Shown here one piece after another: positions 8,025 through 15,622 of a stretch of DNA of 53,898 bases. Within the stretch, counting starts at the first letter, position 1; each line of letters starts with the position of its first letter. The notes under the pieces were generated by a model. That model had not been told where the DNA came from. It worked only from the letters and a program-made list of their open reading frames with translations, and did no database searches. The DNA is from an uncultured Ruminococcus sp. (GTDB lineage Bacteria > Bacillota > Clostridia > Oscillospirales > Ruminococcaceae), in contig CAADWP010000063.1 in assembly GCA_900752785.1 (NCBI GenBank), positions 1 to 53,898 on the forward strand, read 5' to 3'. Position numbers and translations under genes: made by a program.

Positions 8025-8766
8025 ACGGATAAACGGCGGAATTACACGGAATGGCGAGCCTGTTCGCAGTATTGATACCGTCTTTCCGGGAGATGAGATC
8101 GTTCTTCATCTTGAGGACGGTGCGGCTCTTGAACCAAACGGCGATCTGAATGTTCCCGTGGTCTTTGAAAACGAAAGCCTTGTGATCTTTGATAAGCCGG
8201 GAGGGATGCCTGTGCATCCCTCGATAAAGCATCAGTGGGATACGCTCGGAAATTTTTTTGCACATTGCTATCCCGATACGACATTTCGCCCCGTGAACAG
8301 GCTTGACCGCGATACTTCGGGATTGTGCATAGCCGCCAAGGATGCTTATGCGGCAAAAATGCTTCAAGGTAACTGCCAAAAGGTCTATTTTGCGGCGATC
8401 CACGGTATTCCCGAGGAGCACGGTACAATAGACGCGCCTATCGCAAGAGTACAGGAGTCTATTATTCTTCGCTGTGTCCGCGAGGACGGTAAGCCGTCGG
8501 TGACCGATTACATAAGAATGAAGGCCGGGGAACGTTATTCGCTTATGGAAGTTCGTCCGAGAACGGGCAGAACTCATCAAATAAGGGTGCATTTTGCCTA
8601 TATAGGACATCCTCTTGCCGGGGATGATATGTATGGCGGCAGCCGTGAAGATATCGGCAGGCAGGCGCTGCATTGCGGAGAAATTACTTTTACCGATCCG
8701 CTTTCCGGCGATAAAATTACTGTGACTTCGCCGATACCGGATGATATGGCAAAACTATTCAAATAA
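7921..8766 (+). CDS. RluA-family pseudouridine synthase
   Basis: Isomerises uridine in rRNA or tRNA. An S4-like RNA-binding region (about 15-75: GRKGVSRRLLTKLKRINGG, VFPGDEI) precedes the catalytic domain. The RluA signature NRLDRDTSGL carries the catalytic Asp129, and RPRTGRTHQIRVHFAYIGHPLAGDDMYGG is the conserved C-terminal block, split here by meaning only. I chose TTG at 7921 because AAGGAGGAGG lies eight bases before it; an upstream ATG at 7891 has no RBS. Which of the RluA, RluC and RluD sites it modifies is not decided by sequence. Confidence 0.88.
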   Translation: MKEITLLVDSEKEQQLQSFLLGRKGVSRRLLTKLKRINGGITRNGEPVRSIDTVFPGDEIVLHLEDGAALEPNGDLNVPVVFENESLVIFDKPGGMPVHPSIKHQWDTLGNFFAHCYPDTTFRPVNRLDRDTSGLCIAAKDAYAAKMLQGNCQKVYFAAIHGIPEEHGTIDAPIARVQESIILRCVREDGKPSVTDYIRMKAGERYSLMEVRPRTGRTHQIRVHFAYIGHPLAGDDMYGGSREDIGRQALHCGEITFTDPLSGDKITVTSPIPDDMAKLFK

Positions 8767-8786
8767 TTTTTAAGGAGAATACATAT

Positions 8787-9260
8787 ATGGAAAAAATTGC
8801 AAGCTTTCAGGTAGATCATACCAAATTCGGCGTTGGAATGTATATTTCGCGTATTGACGGTGATATAGTGACTTATGATATACGCATGGTCAAGCCGAAC
8901 GGCGGAGTTTATGTATCGAATCCGTCGCTTCATACTATAGAGCATCTTTTTGCGACATATGCAAGAAGCTCCGAGTACGGCGGAAATGTTGTTTATGTCG
9001 GTCCGATGGGATGCCGTACAGGATTTTACCTGCTGACCCGTGATTTGCCGCATGAGGATGCTATCAGGCTTGTTCGGGATTCTTATGCATTTATTGCCGG
9101 TTATGAAGGAGAGATACCGGGATGTACCGAGATAGAATGCGGTAATTATCTTGAGCACGATCTCAGCGCTGCTAAAAAAGATGTTTTACCGCTTCTTGAA
9201 AAGCTAAAAGACTATACTGCGGAAATGCTTGAGTATTCTTACCATTTTGATAATAAATAA
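8787..9260 (+). CDS. luxS: S-ribosylhomocysteine lyase LuxS
   Basis: Cleaves S-ribosylhomocysteine to homocysteine and DPD, the precursor of AI-2. The 157-residue product has all metal ligands: His49 and His53 in HTIEHLFA and Cys118 in EIECGNY. The redox-active cysteine lies in MGCRTGFYL. AAGGAG lies 11 bases upstream of the ATG. It follows the pseudouridine synthase by 20 bases, probably in the same transcript. Homocysteine made here is the substrate of MetH encoded 4 kb away. Confidence 0.96.
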   Translation: MEKIASFQVDHTKFGVGMYISRIDGDIVTYDIRMVKPNGGVYVSNPSLHTIEHLFATYARSSEYGGNVVYVGPMGCRTGFYLLTRDLPHEDAIRLVRDSYAFIAGYEGEIPGCTEIECGNYLEHDLSAAKKDVLPLLEKLKDYTAEMLEYSYHFDNK

Positions 9261-9324
9261 AAGCACGATTTTTGTGCAGATATACAAAAAATAATAAATA
9301 TACAAAAAATCTCCGTTATTTGCG

Positions 9325-9352
9325 TTGTAATTAAAAAAATAGTTGCTATAAT
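9325..9352 (+). promoter_or_regulatory. Promoter for the M23 cell-wall gene
   Basis: TTGTAA, a 16-base spacer and TATAAT lie about 70 bases before the TTG start at 9424. Just upstream (9280-9312) ATATACAAAAAAT occurs twice, which is AT-rich and may be chance. Confidence 0.5.
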
Positions 9353-9423
9353 ATTACAGTGTAACTGATTTGTAATCCGATTTGCCTTAATAAGCAAGTT
9401 AAGCTGTTATAGGAGATGAGAGA

Positions 9424-11184
9424 TTGAGAAAAATTAAAAAGGATAGAAGCGGCGGAATGCCCGAAAGACTGTCATGTGGGATCTCGGGTCTTCTGGTAAG
9501 AGCCGGTTTGTGTACCGTAAAGCTTTTTGCAGCAATAATGGTGGGTATCATAAAGGGTGCGGAGCTTATTTTTTCCGAGATCAGAGATTTTCTTTTGCTT
9601 CTGAAAAGAGCAGGGGCGTGGTTATTGAGAGAGCTAACAGAGTCGCTGCGCCAGCGCCATTATAAAAATAAGCAGCTTCAAAAGGCTGTGGTAAAGGCAA
9701 AAAGCGATGGCAGACAGGCGCATCTTACTGCGCTTGCGCGGTTTGCAGGCTCATACCTTTTCGGCGAGGGAGGAATCTGCTGTACCGCTTTCAATTATAT
9801 AGCGCCTTTAGTTTCTGCAGCATTTCTTATAGGTGTAATAAGATACGGTTCGGAGCTTGAATACGGTTTAAGTGTAAAATACAACGGCAAGGAGATCGGT
9901 GTGATTTCTTCGCAATCGGCATTTGATCAGGCGGAACGCGAGGTAAGCCAGAGAACGGCTCTTATTACGGAAAGAGAGCCTGTAAAGCTTAATGCTGATC
10001 TTTCCTTAAAAATAATTTCTGGCAGCGACAGGATACTCAATGCGGATCAGCTTGCGAACGTAATGCTTGAAACTTCTGACGAGGAGCTTACCGAGGCATA
10101 CGGAATTTACATCGACGGAAACTTTATTGGAGCGGTGATGGACAAGACTCCGGTGCAGGACGCTCTTGACAAGCGTTTGCTTGATTTCCGCGTTGACGGA
10201 GATGTTACGGATATTTCTTATAAAAATAAGGTTGAATATACCAAGGGACTTTATCTTGTAAGCAGCGTTATGGAGCAGCAGGCGGCTATTAACAAGCTGA
10301 CCTCGTCCAATAAAAAGCGCGGCGTATATGTTGCTGTGACAGGCGATACAGCCGTGACCGTTTCTCAGAAATACAACATGGAACTAAAGGATTTTGAGGA
10401 TCTTAATCCAAATGCTGCCGACGGTATATCTCCCGGTCAAATGGTCAATATTACCGAAACCGAAAGCTTTCTTCCTATACAGTACGTTCTTAAAACCTCA
10501 GCCGTATCATTTCTTGATTATGAAACGGTAGAGTATGAAACAAGCTCTTTAAACGTTGGGGCAAGAGCTGTTCTCGTAAAGGGGATCAAGGGTGAAAAGG
10601 TATCGGATATAGAAATAACTTATGTTGACGGCATTGAGCGTTCACGAAAGACAACCCATTCTGAGATTACGCGTGAACCTGTTGTAGAGCAGATCGGTAT
10701 CGGAACATACTCGGCTCGTCCCGACAGTCCGAATACGATTCTTACCGGTTCGGGAGAATTTGGCTGGCCTGTGGACGGCGGTTATATAAGCGATACATTT
10801 ATCAGCGACCGAAATCATAAGGGACTCGATATTGCCGCGCCGAACGGCAAAAATATTTACGCTGCCGCTGACGGTATCGTGATTTCGGCAGGCTGGAACT
10901 CCGGCGGTTACGGTTATTTTGTTGAGATAGATCACCTTAACGGATATCAGACTGTTTACGCTCATATGAGTACGGTTTTTGCAATAGAAGGTCAGACGGT
11001 TACACGCGGTCAGCTTATCGGCGCTGTGGGAACTACGGGACATTCTACAGGTTTTCATTGCCATTTTGAAGTGCGTTACCTAAACGTCTGCCTTGATCCT
11101 GCAAGTTTTATAAACACCGCAAATTCTTTTAACGATGACGATGACGATGATAACGGCAGCGGTTCGTCGGGCGGAGACGATTAA
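9424..11184 (+). CDS. Membrane-anchored LysM-G5-M23 peptidase
   Basis: A cell-wall peptidoglycan endopeptidase of 586 residues. A basic, partly hydrophobic N-terminus precedes a membrane segment at about 120-142 (YIAPLVSAAFLIGVI). A LysM motif lies at about 298-343 (VAVTGDTAVTVSQKY...NPNAADGISPGQMV), a G5-type beta domain at about 350-425, and an M23 metallopeptidase at about 440-565. Zinc ligands are visible: His465 and Asp469 in HKGLDIA, and His545/His547 in HCHFEV, with YAHMS between. The C-terminus is a run of Asp then Gly/Ser. Start is TTG at 9424 behind GGAGATGAGAGA. It is followed by a terminator and is monocistronic. Confidence 0.9.
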   Translation: MRKIKKDRSGGMPERLSCGISGLLVRAGLCTVKLFAAIMVGIIKGAELIFSEIRDFLLLLKRAGAWLLRELTESLRQRHYKNKQLQKAVVKAKSDGRQAHLTALARFAGSYLFGEGGICCTAFNYIAPLVSAAFLIGVIRYGSELEYGLSVKYNGKEIGVISSQSAFDQAEREVSQRTALITEREPVKLNADLSLKIISGSDRILNADQLANVMLETSDEELTEAYGIYIDGNFIGAVMDKTPVQDALDKRLLDFRVDGDVTDISYKNKVEYTKGLYLVSSVMEQQAAINKLTSSNKKRGVYVAVTGDTAVTVSQKYNMELKDFEDLNPNAADGISPGQMVNITETESFLPIQYVLKTSAVSFLDYETVEYETSSLNVGARAVLVKGIKGEKVSDIEITYVDGIERSRKTTHSEITREPVVEQIGIGTYSARPDSPNTILTGSGEFGWPVDGGYISDTFISDRNHKGLDIAAPNGKNIYAAADGIVISAGWNSGGYGYFVEIDHLNGYQTVYAHMSTVFAIEGQTVTRGQLIGAVGTTGHSTGFHCHFEVRYLNVCLDPASFINTANSFNDDDDDDNGSGSSGGDD

Positions 11185-11188
11185 AAAG

Positions 11189-11217
11189 TAAAGGGACTGC
11201 TGAAGCAGTCCCTTTTG
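11189..11217. terminator. Bidirectional terminator
   Basis: AAAGGGACTGCT-GA-AGCAGTCCCTTTT lies five bases after the M23 gene and 16 bases from the end of the convergent anti-sigma gene, so it can serve both. Confidence 0.88.
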
Positions 11218-11232
11218 ATATTGCAGCGTTGT

Positions 11233-12132
11233 TTATTGATATCTGTAGTACCTTTCTTCAGGCGGTACTTCTTTTAAGTCAGGTATATACTTCCATTCGG
11301 GAGCCTCTGTTTTAGCAGGAACAAGTGATAAGCCTTTGATAAATTCTTTTATGTCTTCATCTCTTATGTCGTGAGTTGCCATGATTTTAACAGCGTAATT
11401 TGAGCCGTCGAATTTTACCCATACGTCGCGGATATAAGCAGAATCGGCGACGTTGTTTTTTCCAAAATCGAGAGAACGGGTCAGGAATACGGTTTTGTTT
11501 TCAATTCTGAACGTTTCGGTCTTGTCGGGGTTTTTGATGTTCGGAGCATAATCATTGGTCGTGAACTCATAATTTTCGGGAATAGTGTAGAGATCCGCAT
11601 AAATTGCGCCGCTGCCATTGTAGAAAACCAGTGTCTGGAGTTCGTATTCCTCCTGAGTTGTTACGTTTTGATCTTCATAGGCAGGAAATTCAATCTTATC
11701 CATATAAAATCCGTTCGGAATAACGCCCAAGCTGATCGCCATTGGCGCGGTAGATACAGATTGATGCTGATTTTCGGAAGGCGTTACATTTGTTTCCGGC
11801 TCGGCAGCCGTTGCAGCAATGGTAGTGTTTTCAGCAGATTCTGTGCCGGCTTCTGTCGAGATTTGTGCGGCGGCAGGCGCGTCTGATCTGTTCATATGAT
11901 TAAGCGTAACAGCGGCTGTTGGAACTGCGACGACTGCAAGAACAGCGGCAGTTGTTAAGCCGATAAAAAGCTTTTCGGGGTTAAAGGTCGTTTTTTTCAT
12001 AATGATACCTCCTTTTATTTTTTCTTTCTTTTGTATATAGTTTTCGGAAAAACGATGCTCTGAATCGGAGGAAAAGGCTTCGTTTATTATATTGTTCCAT
12101 TCCTTTTTATTTGGAAGCTTATTGTTTTTCAT
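11233..12132 (-). CDS. Putative anti-sigma factor with DUF4367-like outer domain
   Basis: A 299-residue single-pass membrane protein. Residues 1-60 are cytoplasmic and charged, the membrane segment is at about 52-76 (LFIGLTTAAVLAVVAVPTAAV), then a Thr/Ala-rich linker and a beta-rich extracellular domain ending in EDIKEFIKGLSL, typical of DUF4367-type anti-sigma partners. Its ATG overlaps the sigma gene stop (ATGA), so translation is coupled. An internal ATG at 12000 (codon 45) has a better RBS, AAAGGAGG eight bases upstream, and would give a form without the sigma-facing tail. The anti-sigma role is inferred from context and topology. Confidence 0.75.
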   Translation of the reverse strand: MKNNKLPNKKEWNNIINEAFSSDSEHRFSENYIQKKEKIKGGIIMKKTTFNPEKLFIGLTTAAVLAVVAVPTAAVTLNHMNRSDAPAAAQISTEAGTESAENTTIAATAAEPETNVTPSENQHQSVSTAPMAISLGVIPNGFYMDKIEFPAYEDQNVTTQEEYELQTLVFYNGSGAIYADLYTIPENYEFTTNDYAPNIKNPDKTETFRIENKTVFLTRSLDFGKNNVADSAYIRDVWVKFDGSNYAVKIMATHDIRDEDIKEFIKGLSLVPAKTEAPEWKYIPDLKEVPPEERYYRYQ

Positions 12133-12656
12133 ACATTGTTTTCTCCTTTCATTTCTGTAAGTTTTTTTCTTATTCGTTCAAAGCGCTTTCGTACGTTTGA
12201 TTCTGTAAGGGAAAGCTGTTTTGCGACTTCTTTCCATGGCAGATCTTCAATGCATCTGAGATGGATTATACTGCGGTCTGTCTTTCCGAGACTGCACAGC
12301 ATTTTTCCAAGCTCTCCGTTTGTGCCGCTGCTAAGGACTTTTTCTTCGACGTTGGCGTATTCGTCGATGAACTGCGTTTCATTGTAATCCACTGTGATCT
12401 CACGCAAATGGAAATGCCGGCATTTTCTATAAAGATCAATGGAAGCGCTTTTTATAACACGGATAATATAGCTTTTGGTCTTTGGCACTTCGGGTTCGCC
12501 GATTTTTCGCAAATTTCCTATTATGCGTATAAACGATTCGGATACGGCGTCCTCGGCAAGTTCGCTGCTGTGAAGAACCGCATATGCTATTCGGTACATT
12601 GGCTGTTCGTAAAGCTCATAAAGTCGGCGGAGCTTTTCCGATTCATCATAAGTCAT
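12129..12656 (-). CDS. ECF-type RNA polymerase sigma factor
   Basis: 175 residues with the two-domain plan of group 4 sigma factors: region 2 (about 10-75: YEQPMYRIAYAVLHSSELAEDAVSE, split by FIRII and KSYIIRVIKSASIDLYRK) and region 4 (about 115-168: LGKTDRSIIHLRC, DLPWKEVAKQLSLTESNVRKR). No region 1.1 or 3. AGGTGATAAAACGA lies before the ATG. The overlapping downstream membrane gene is the likely anti-sigma. A GAGACGTCTC palindrome lies upstream at about 12675-12685; whether it is a binding site is unknown. Confidence 0.88.
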   Translation of the reverse strand: MTYDESEKLRRLYELYEQPMYRIAYAVLHSSELAEDAVSESFIRIIGNLRKIGEPEVPKTKSYIIRVIKSASIDLYRKCRHFHLREITVDYNETQFIDEYANVEEKVLSSGTNGELGKMLCSLGKTDRSIIHLRCIEDLPWKEVAKQLSLTESNVRKRFERIRKKLTEMKGENNV

Positions 12657-12723
12657 TTCGTTTTATCACCTCGTTTGAGACGTCTCGCTTAATATAACGT
12701 TTATGAATACGGATTTGTGACAA

Positions 12724-12752
12724 AAAACGGGCGAAAATAATTCGCCCGTCAT
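12724..12752 (-). terminator. Terminator of the rsmD-coaD operon
   Basis: On the minus strand GACGGGCGAA-TTATT-TTCGCCCG is followed by TTTTTTG. It lies between the end of the coiled-coil gene (12824) and the start of the sigma gene. Confidence 0.85.
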
Positions 12753-12823
12753 GTTTTTTGAAATTTTAATTTTATAAGAATTTTTAATGCAGTTATTAAA
12801 AAAATTTAATGATAAGATCTATA

Positions 12824-13318
12824 TTAGCCGTTTAAGGGCTTATTATTGCCGCCGAGTGCTGAAGCTGAAGCAAGGTTTCCGCTGAGTTTCCCTTTGACAG
12901 CCTTTATTCCCTGTAGATTGCGCGCATAGTAGTTTTCGGTATCGTTGAGCATTTTTGCAACGGCGACGGCGGCAGTCTGCTGGAGATTTTTTGCGGCAGT
13001 CTGAGCCTTTGTCAGCATATCCACAGCTTTTTTCTTGGCTTCTGTAACGATAGCCTCACGGGAAACGATCTGGGCAGCTCTTTCTTCCGCCTTGCGTATA
13101 ATGCTTTCGGCATTAAGCTTAGCTTCGTTAAGGATTCGCTGACAGTCGAATTCGATCTTTTTTGCTTCTTTAAGCTCGTGAGGCATATTGAGGCGTACGT
13201 CGTTGATAAGCTCTCTCATACGTTCGCCGTCGATTACTTTTTTATGTGCTACAAAGGGCATCGACGACGCCTTATCGAGAAGCTCGTCCATTTCTTCAAG
13301 GATTTCATCAATACTCAT
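12824..13318 (-). CDS. Coiled-coil protein, DivIVA/V-ATPase-H-like
   Basis: 164 residues, mostly a single long helix. An acidic N-terminus (MSIDEILEEMDELLDKASS) precedes a heptad-rich region from about 40 to 140 rich in Ala, Lys and Glu (EAKKIEFDCQRILNEAKLNA, IIRKAEERAAQIVSREAIV). Proteins of this kind are found next to coaD in Clostridia and are often labelled ATPase or vacuolar ATPase subunit H without functional proof; a cell-division scaffold like DivIVA is also possible. I chose ATG 13318 over 13330 because GGAG lies seven bases before it. It lies 90 bases after coaD and is last in the operon. Confidence 0.75.
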   Translation of the reverse strand: MSIDEILEEMDELLDKASSMPFVAHKKVIDGERMRELINDVRLNMPHELKEAKKIEFDCQRILNEAKLNAESIIRKAEERAAQIVSREAIVTEAKKKAVDMLTKAQTAAKNLQQTAAVAVAKMLNDTENYYARNLQGIKAVKGKLSGNLASASALGGNNKPLNG

Positions 13319-13408
13319 AATAATCTCCATTCTGCCGCGTCAATTATGCATTTAGAGAAGCTTCGGTCTGCGGCTGATCCGAATACTCCTATGAGAATAA
13401 GTGCTTAT

Positions 13409-13915
13409 TTATCGTAAAAATGATTGCTCTGTATTGGTAATGCGTCTTGTTATGTCGTCAAGTATAGCTTCCGGGACAAAATGGCTGATGTCTCCCCCGA
13501 ATGAAGCTATCTGTTTTACAACGCTCGAGCTGAGATACATATTTTCCGCAGTAGTTGTGAGGAAAACCGTCTCTGCGCCTGCATAAAGCTTTTTATTTGC
13601 AAGAGCCATCTGGAATTCGTATTCAAAGTCGCTTACCGCACGGAGTCCCTTTACAATTGCGATAGCTCCGACATTCCTTACATAGTCTGCAAGAAGTCCA
13701 TCGAGAATATCTATTACTACGTTATCAAGATCGTGGGTAACAGCTTCGATCATAAGCATACGTTCGGTTGCTGTAAAGCTTGGCTGACCTTTTCCTGCGT
13801 TGCGCGAGATAAGGACTATTACCTTATCAAAAAGCTTGGAAGCACGCGTTATTATATCAAGATGACCAAGAGTGACCGGGTCAAAACTTCCGGGGCATAC
13901 GGCGATCCTTCTCAT
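13409..13915 (-). CDS. coaD: Phosphopantetheine adenylyltransferase
   Basis: Fourth step of CoA synthesis: 4'-phosphopantetheine plus ATP gives dephospho-CoA. The 168-residue protein begins with the nucleotidyltransferase motif CPGSFDPVTLGHLDII (the TxGH-type HxGH variant reads TLGH). KGLRAVSDFEYEFQMALANKKL is the conserved substrate loop, and YLSSSVVKQIASFGGD is the ISSTxxR-like block. It overlaps rsmD by four bases (ATGA), a standard rsmD-coaD arrangement. Confidence 0.96.
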   Translation of the reverse strand: MRRIAVCPGSFDPVTLGHLDIITRASKLFDKVIVLISRNAGKGQPSFTATERMLMIEAVTHDLDNVVIDILDGLLADYVRNVGAIAIVKGLRAVSDFEYEFQMALANKKLYAGAETVFLTTTAENMYLSSSVVKQIASFGGDISHFVPEAILDDITRRITNTEQSFLR

Positions 13916-14469
13916 TCTTCAATGCCCTCCTCCGTATTTTCGACAAATATCGAAACGCTGATCTTTCCGTACTTATAAGTTTTTCTGAGCCGCATATTGT
14001 ACGGAGCAGCAGGCTCGGGAGCGTCCGCTTCGTATTCGCAGATGATTATGCCGCCTTTATTAAGTTTTTTTGCCGCCAATGGAAGAATATTTTCTATCAG
14101 ACCGTTGCGGTAAGGCGGATCGAGGATAATAATGTCAAAGGCAAGCGATGTAAATTTTATATAGTCAAAGCTGTCGCGGCTTATGACCTCTGCCAATCTG
14201 TTAAATCCGGTATTGCGCAGATTTTCGTTCACGCATCTGACGGCTCTTGAGGAGCTGTCAACGAAAACGGCTTTTTTTGCGCCTCGGCTCAGCGCTTCAA
14301 TTCCCATTTGACCGCTTCCTGCAAAAAGATCAAGAACCGATGCGCCTTCTATTTCAAACTGAACGGCGGAAAAAACGGCTTCCTTGACTTTGTCGGTGGT
14401 AGGTCTTACGTCAAGCCCTTCCGGCGCTGTAAGCCGTCTTCCTCTTGCTGTTCCGGTAATAACTCGCAT
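13912..14469 (-). CDS. rsmD: 16S rRNA (guanine966-N2)-methyltransferase RsmD
   Basis: Methylates G966 of 16S rRNA with SAM. 185 residues: MRVITGTARGRRL at the N-terminus, RPTTDKVKEAVFSA, the SAM motif VLDLFAGSGQMGIEALSRGA, and the catalytic DPPYRNG. The ATG at 14469 is preceded by AAAGGAGATAATT; an ATG 18 bases further up contains that RBS and is rejected. It is the first gene of the rsmD-coaD-coiled-coil unit. Confidence 0.93.
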   Translation of the reverse strand: MRVITGTARGRRLTAPEGLDVRPTTDKVKEAVFSAVQFEIEGASVLDLFAGSGQMGIEALSRGAKKAVFVDSSSRAVRCVNENLRNTGFNRLAEVISRDSFDYIKFTSLAFDIIILDPPYRNGLIENILPLAAKKLNKGGIIICEYEADAPEPAAPYNMRLRKTYKYGKISVSIFVENTEEGIEE

Positions 14470-14502
14470 AATTATCTCCTTTATCATATAAGGCTATAAA
14501 GT

Positions 14503-14531
14503 ATTATAACCTATAATAAAGCAGTTGTAAA
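14503..14531 (-). promoter_or_regulatory. Promoter for rsmD-coaD
   Basis: On the minus strand TTTACA, a 17-base spacer and TATAAT, ending 33 bases before rsmD. Confidence 0.65.
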
Positions 14532-14561
14532 GCGATTGGGGACATTTTTAAAAAAAAATAG

Positions 14562-14684
14562 GTAATTTACAACAAAATAACTTGTTTTGATTTGTGAATT
14601 ATTTATATTGTTCCTATAGGGATTTTAATGTAAAGCGTTTTATTTACAAACAAGGCAGAATTTTTTAACTTTATTTACAAACAA
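14562..14684 (+). promoter_or_regulatory. Direct repeats upstream of the two-component operon
   Basis: TTTATTTACAAACAA occurs at 14639-14653 and 14670-14684, 31 bases apart (three helical turns). A weaker copy TAATTTACAACAA lies at 14563-14575. They sit 44 or more bases upstream of the -35 box at 14728. OmpR-type regulators bind direct repeats on one face of the helix, so these are candidate operator sites, possibly for the regulator encoded just downstream. Confidence 0.45.
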
Positions 14685-14727
14685 ATTTTATTTTATCGAA
14701 AAAAATTGATAAAATGTACAAATCCAA

Positions 14728-14756
14728 TTGACAATTTACGTGAAATGAAGTATAAT
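14728..14756 (+). promoter_or_regulatory. Consensus promoter of the two-component/htrA operon
   Basis: TTGACA, a 17-base spacer and TATAAT. The predicted start leaves a 5' UTR of about 120 bases before the regulator ATG. The UTR shows no strong terminator. Confidence 0.8.
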
Positions 14757-14885
14757 AATGATTGAAAACGAAGATTGCAAAGAAACGCGGCGCTGTGCAG
14801 GAGTATTTTATGGCTTTGCATTATTGTTCGGCGCATGAAATTTGTAAGATACAATTCAGTAATAAAATGAAAAGAGGTAATAATT

Positions 14886-15593
14886 ATGGCAATGGAAAAG
14901 AGCTTAAAGGTCCTTATTGTGGACGATGATAAAAATATATGCGATTTGTTAAGGCTATACTTAGAAAAAGACGGTTACGGCGTTATTCTTTCCCATGACG
15001 GCGAGGAGGCTGTTGTAAAATTTAACGCTCTGAAGCCTGATATGGTGCTTTTGGATATTATGCTTCCGGGAATGGACGGTTGGCAGGTATGCCGAGAGAT
15101 AAGAAAAAAATCCAATGTTCCGATCATCATGATTACGGCAAAGGGCGAGACTATAGACAAGGTTATCGGACTTGAGCTTGGCGCGGACGATTACATTGTA
15201 AAGCCCTTTGACGCGAAAGAGGTTATTGCTCGTATAAATGCCGTTACACGCCGCGTCGGTATGGGCAATACTGAGCCGGAGATCAAGGAAGTGCATTATG
15301 ACAAGCTGTCTGTGAACATGACTCGATATGAGCTTAAAGTAAATGGAAAGGTCATTGATACTCCCCCGAAGGAGCTTGAACTTCTTTTTTATCTTGCTTC
15401 TAATCCCAACAGAGTTTACACCCGCGATCAGCTTCTTGACGAGGTTTGGGGATTTGAATATTACGGAGATTCACGTACCATTGATGTTCATATCAAGAGA
15501 CTGCGCGAAAAGCTGGAGGGAGTTTCGGATAAATGGACGCTAAAAACAGTCTGGGGCGTAGGTTATAAGTTTGAAGCCGGAGAGGATGAATAA
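14886..15593 (+). CDS. OmpR/PhoB-family response regulator
   Basis: 235 residues. Receiver domain 7-120 with acidic pocket VDDDKN, phospho-acceptor Asp57 in LLDIMLPG, MITA and the conserved Lys in DDYIVKPFD. A winged helix lies at about 135-230 (PPKELELLFYLASNPNRVYTR, SRTIDVHIKRLREKLE, WGVGYKFE). AAAGAGGTAATA lies before the ATG. The kinase gene follows 29 bases after the stop. Targets are unknown; the presence of htrA in the same operon suggests envelope or secretion stress, by analogy to CssRS-HtrA of Bacillus. Confidence 0.93.
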   Translation: MAMEKSLKVLIVDDDKNICDLLRLYLEKDGYGVILSHDGEEAVVKFNALKPDMVLLDIMLPGMDGWQVCREIRKKSNVPIIMITAKGETIDKVIGLELGADDYIVKPFDAKEVIARINAVTRRVGMGNTEPEIKEVHYDKLSVNMTRYELKVNGKVIDTPPKELELLFYLASNPNRVYTRDQLLDEVWGFEYYGDSRTIDVHIKRLREKLEGVSDKWTLKTVWGVGYKFEAGEDE

Positions 15594-15622
15594 CCGGGCG
15601 TATTTTTACAGAACGCGGGGAG

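Noticed and set aside
11145..11184. Asp/Gly/Ser-rich tail as a sign of frameshift in the M23 protein
   Set aside because: The reading frame is intact to the stop and a terminator follows directly; low-complexity acidic tails are common in wall proteins.
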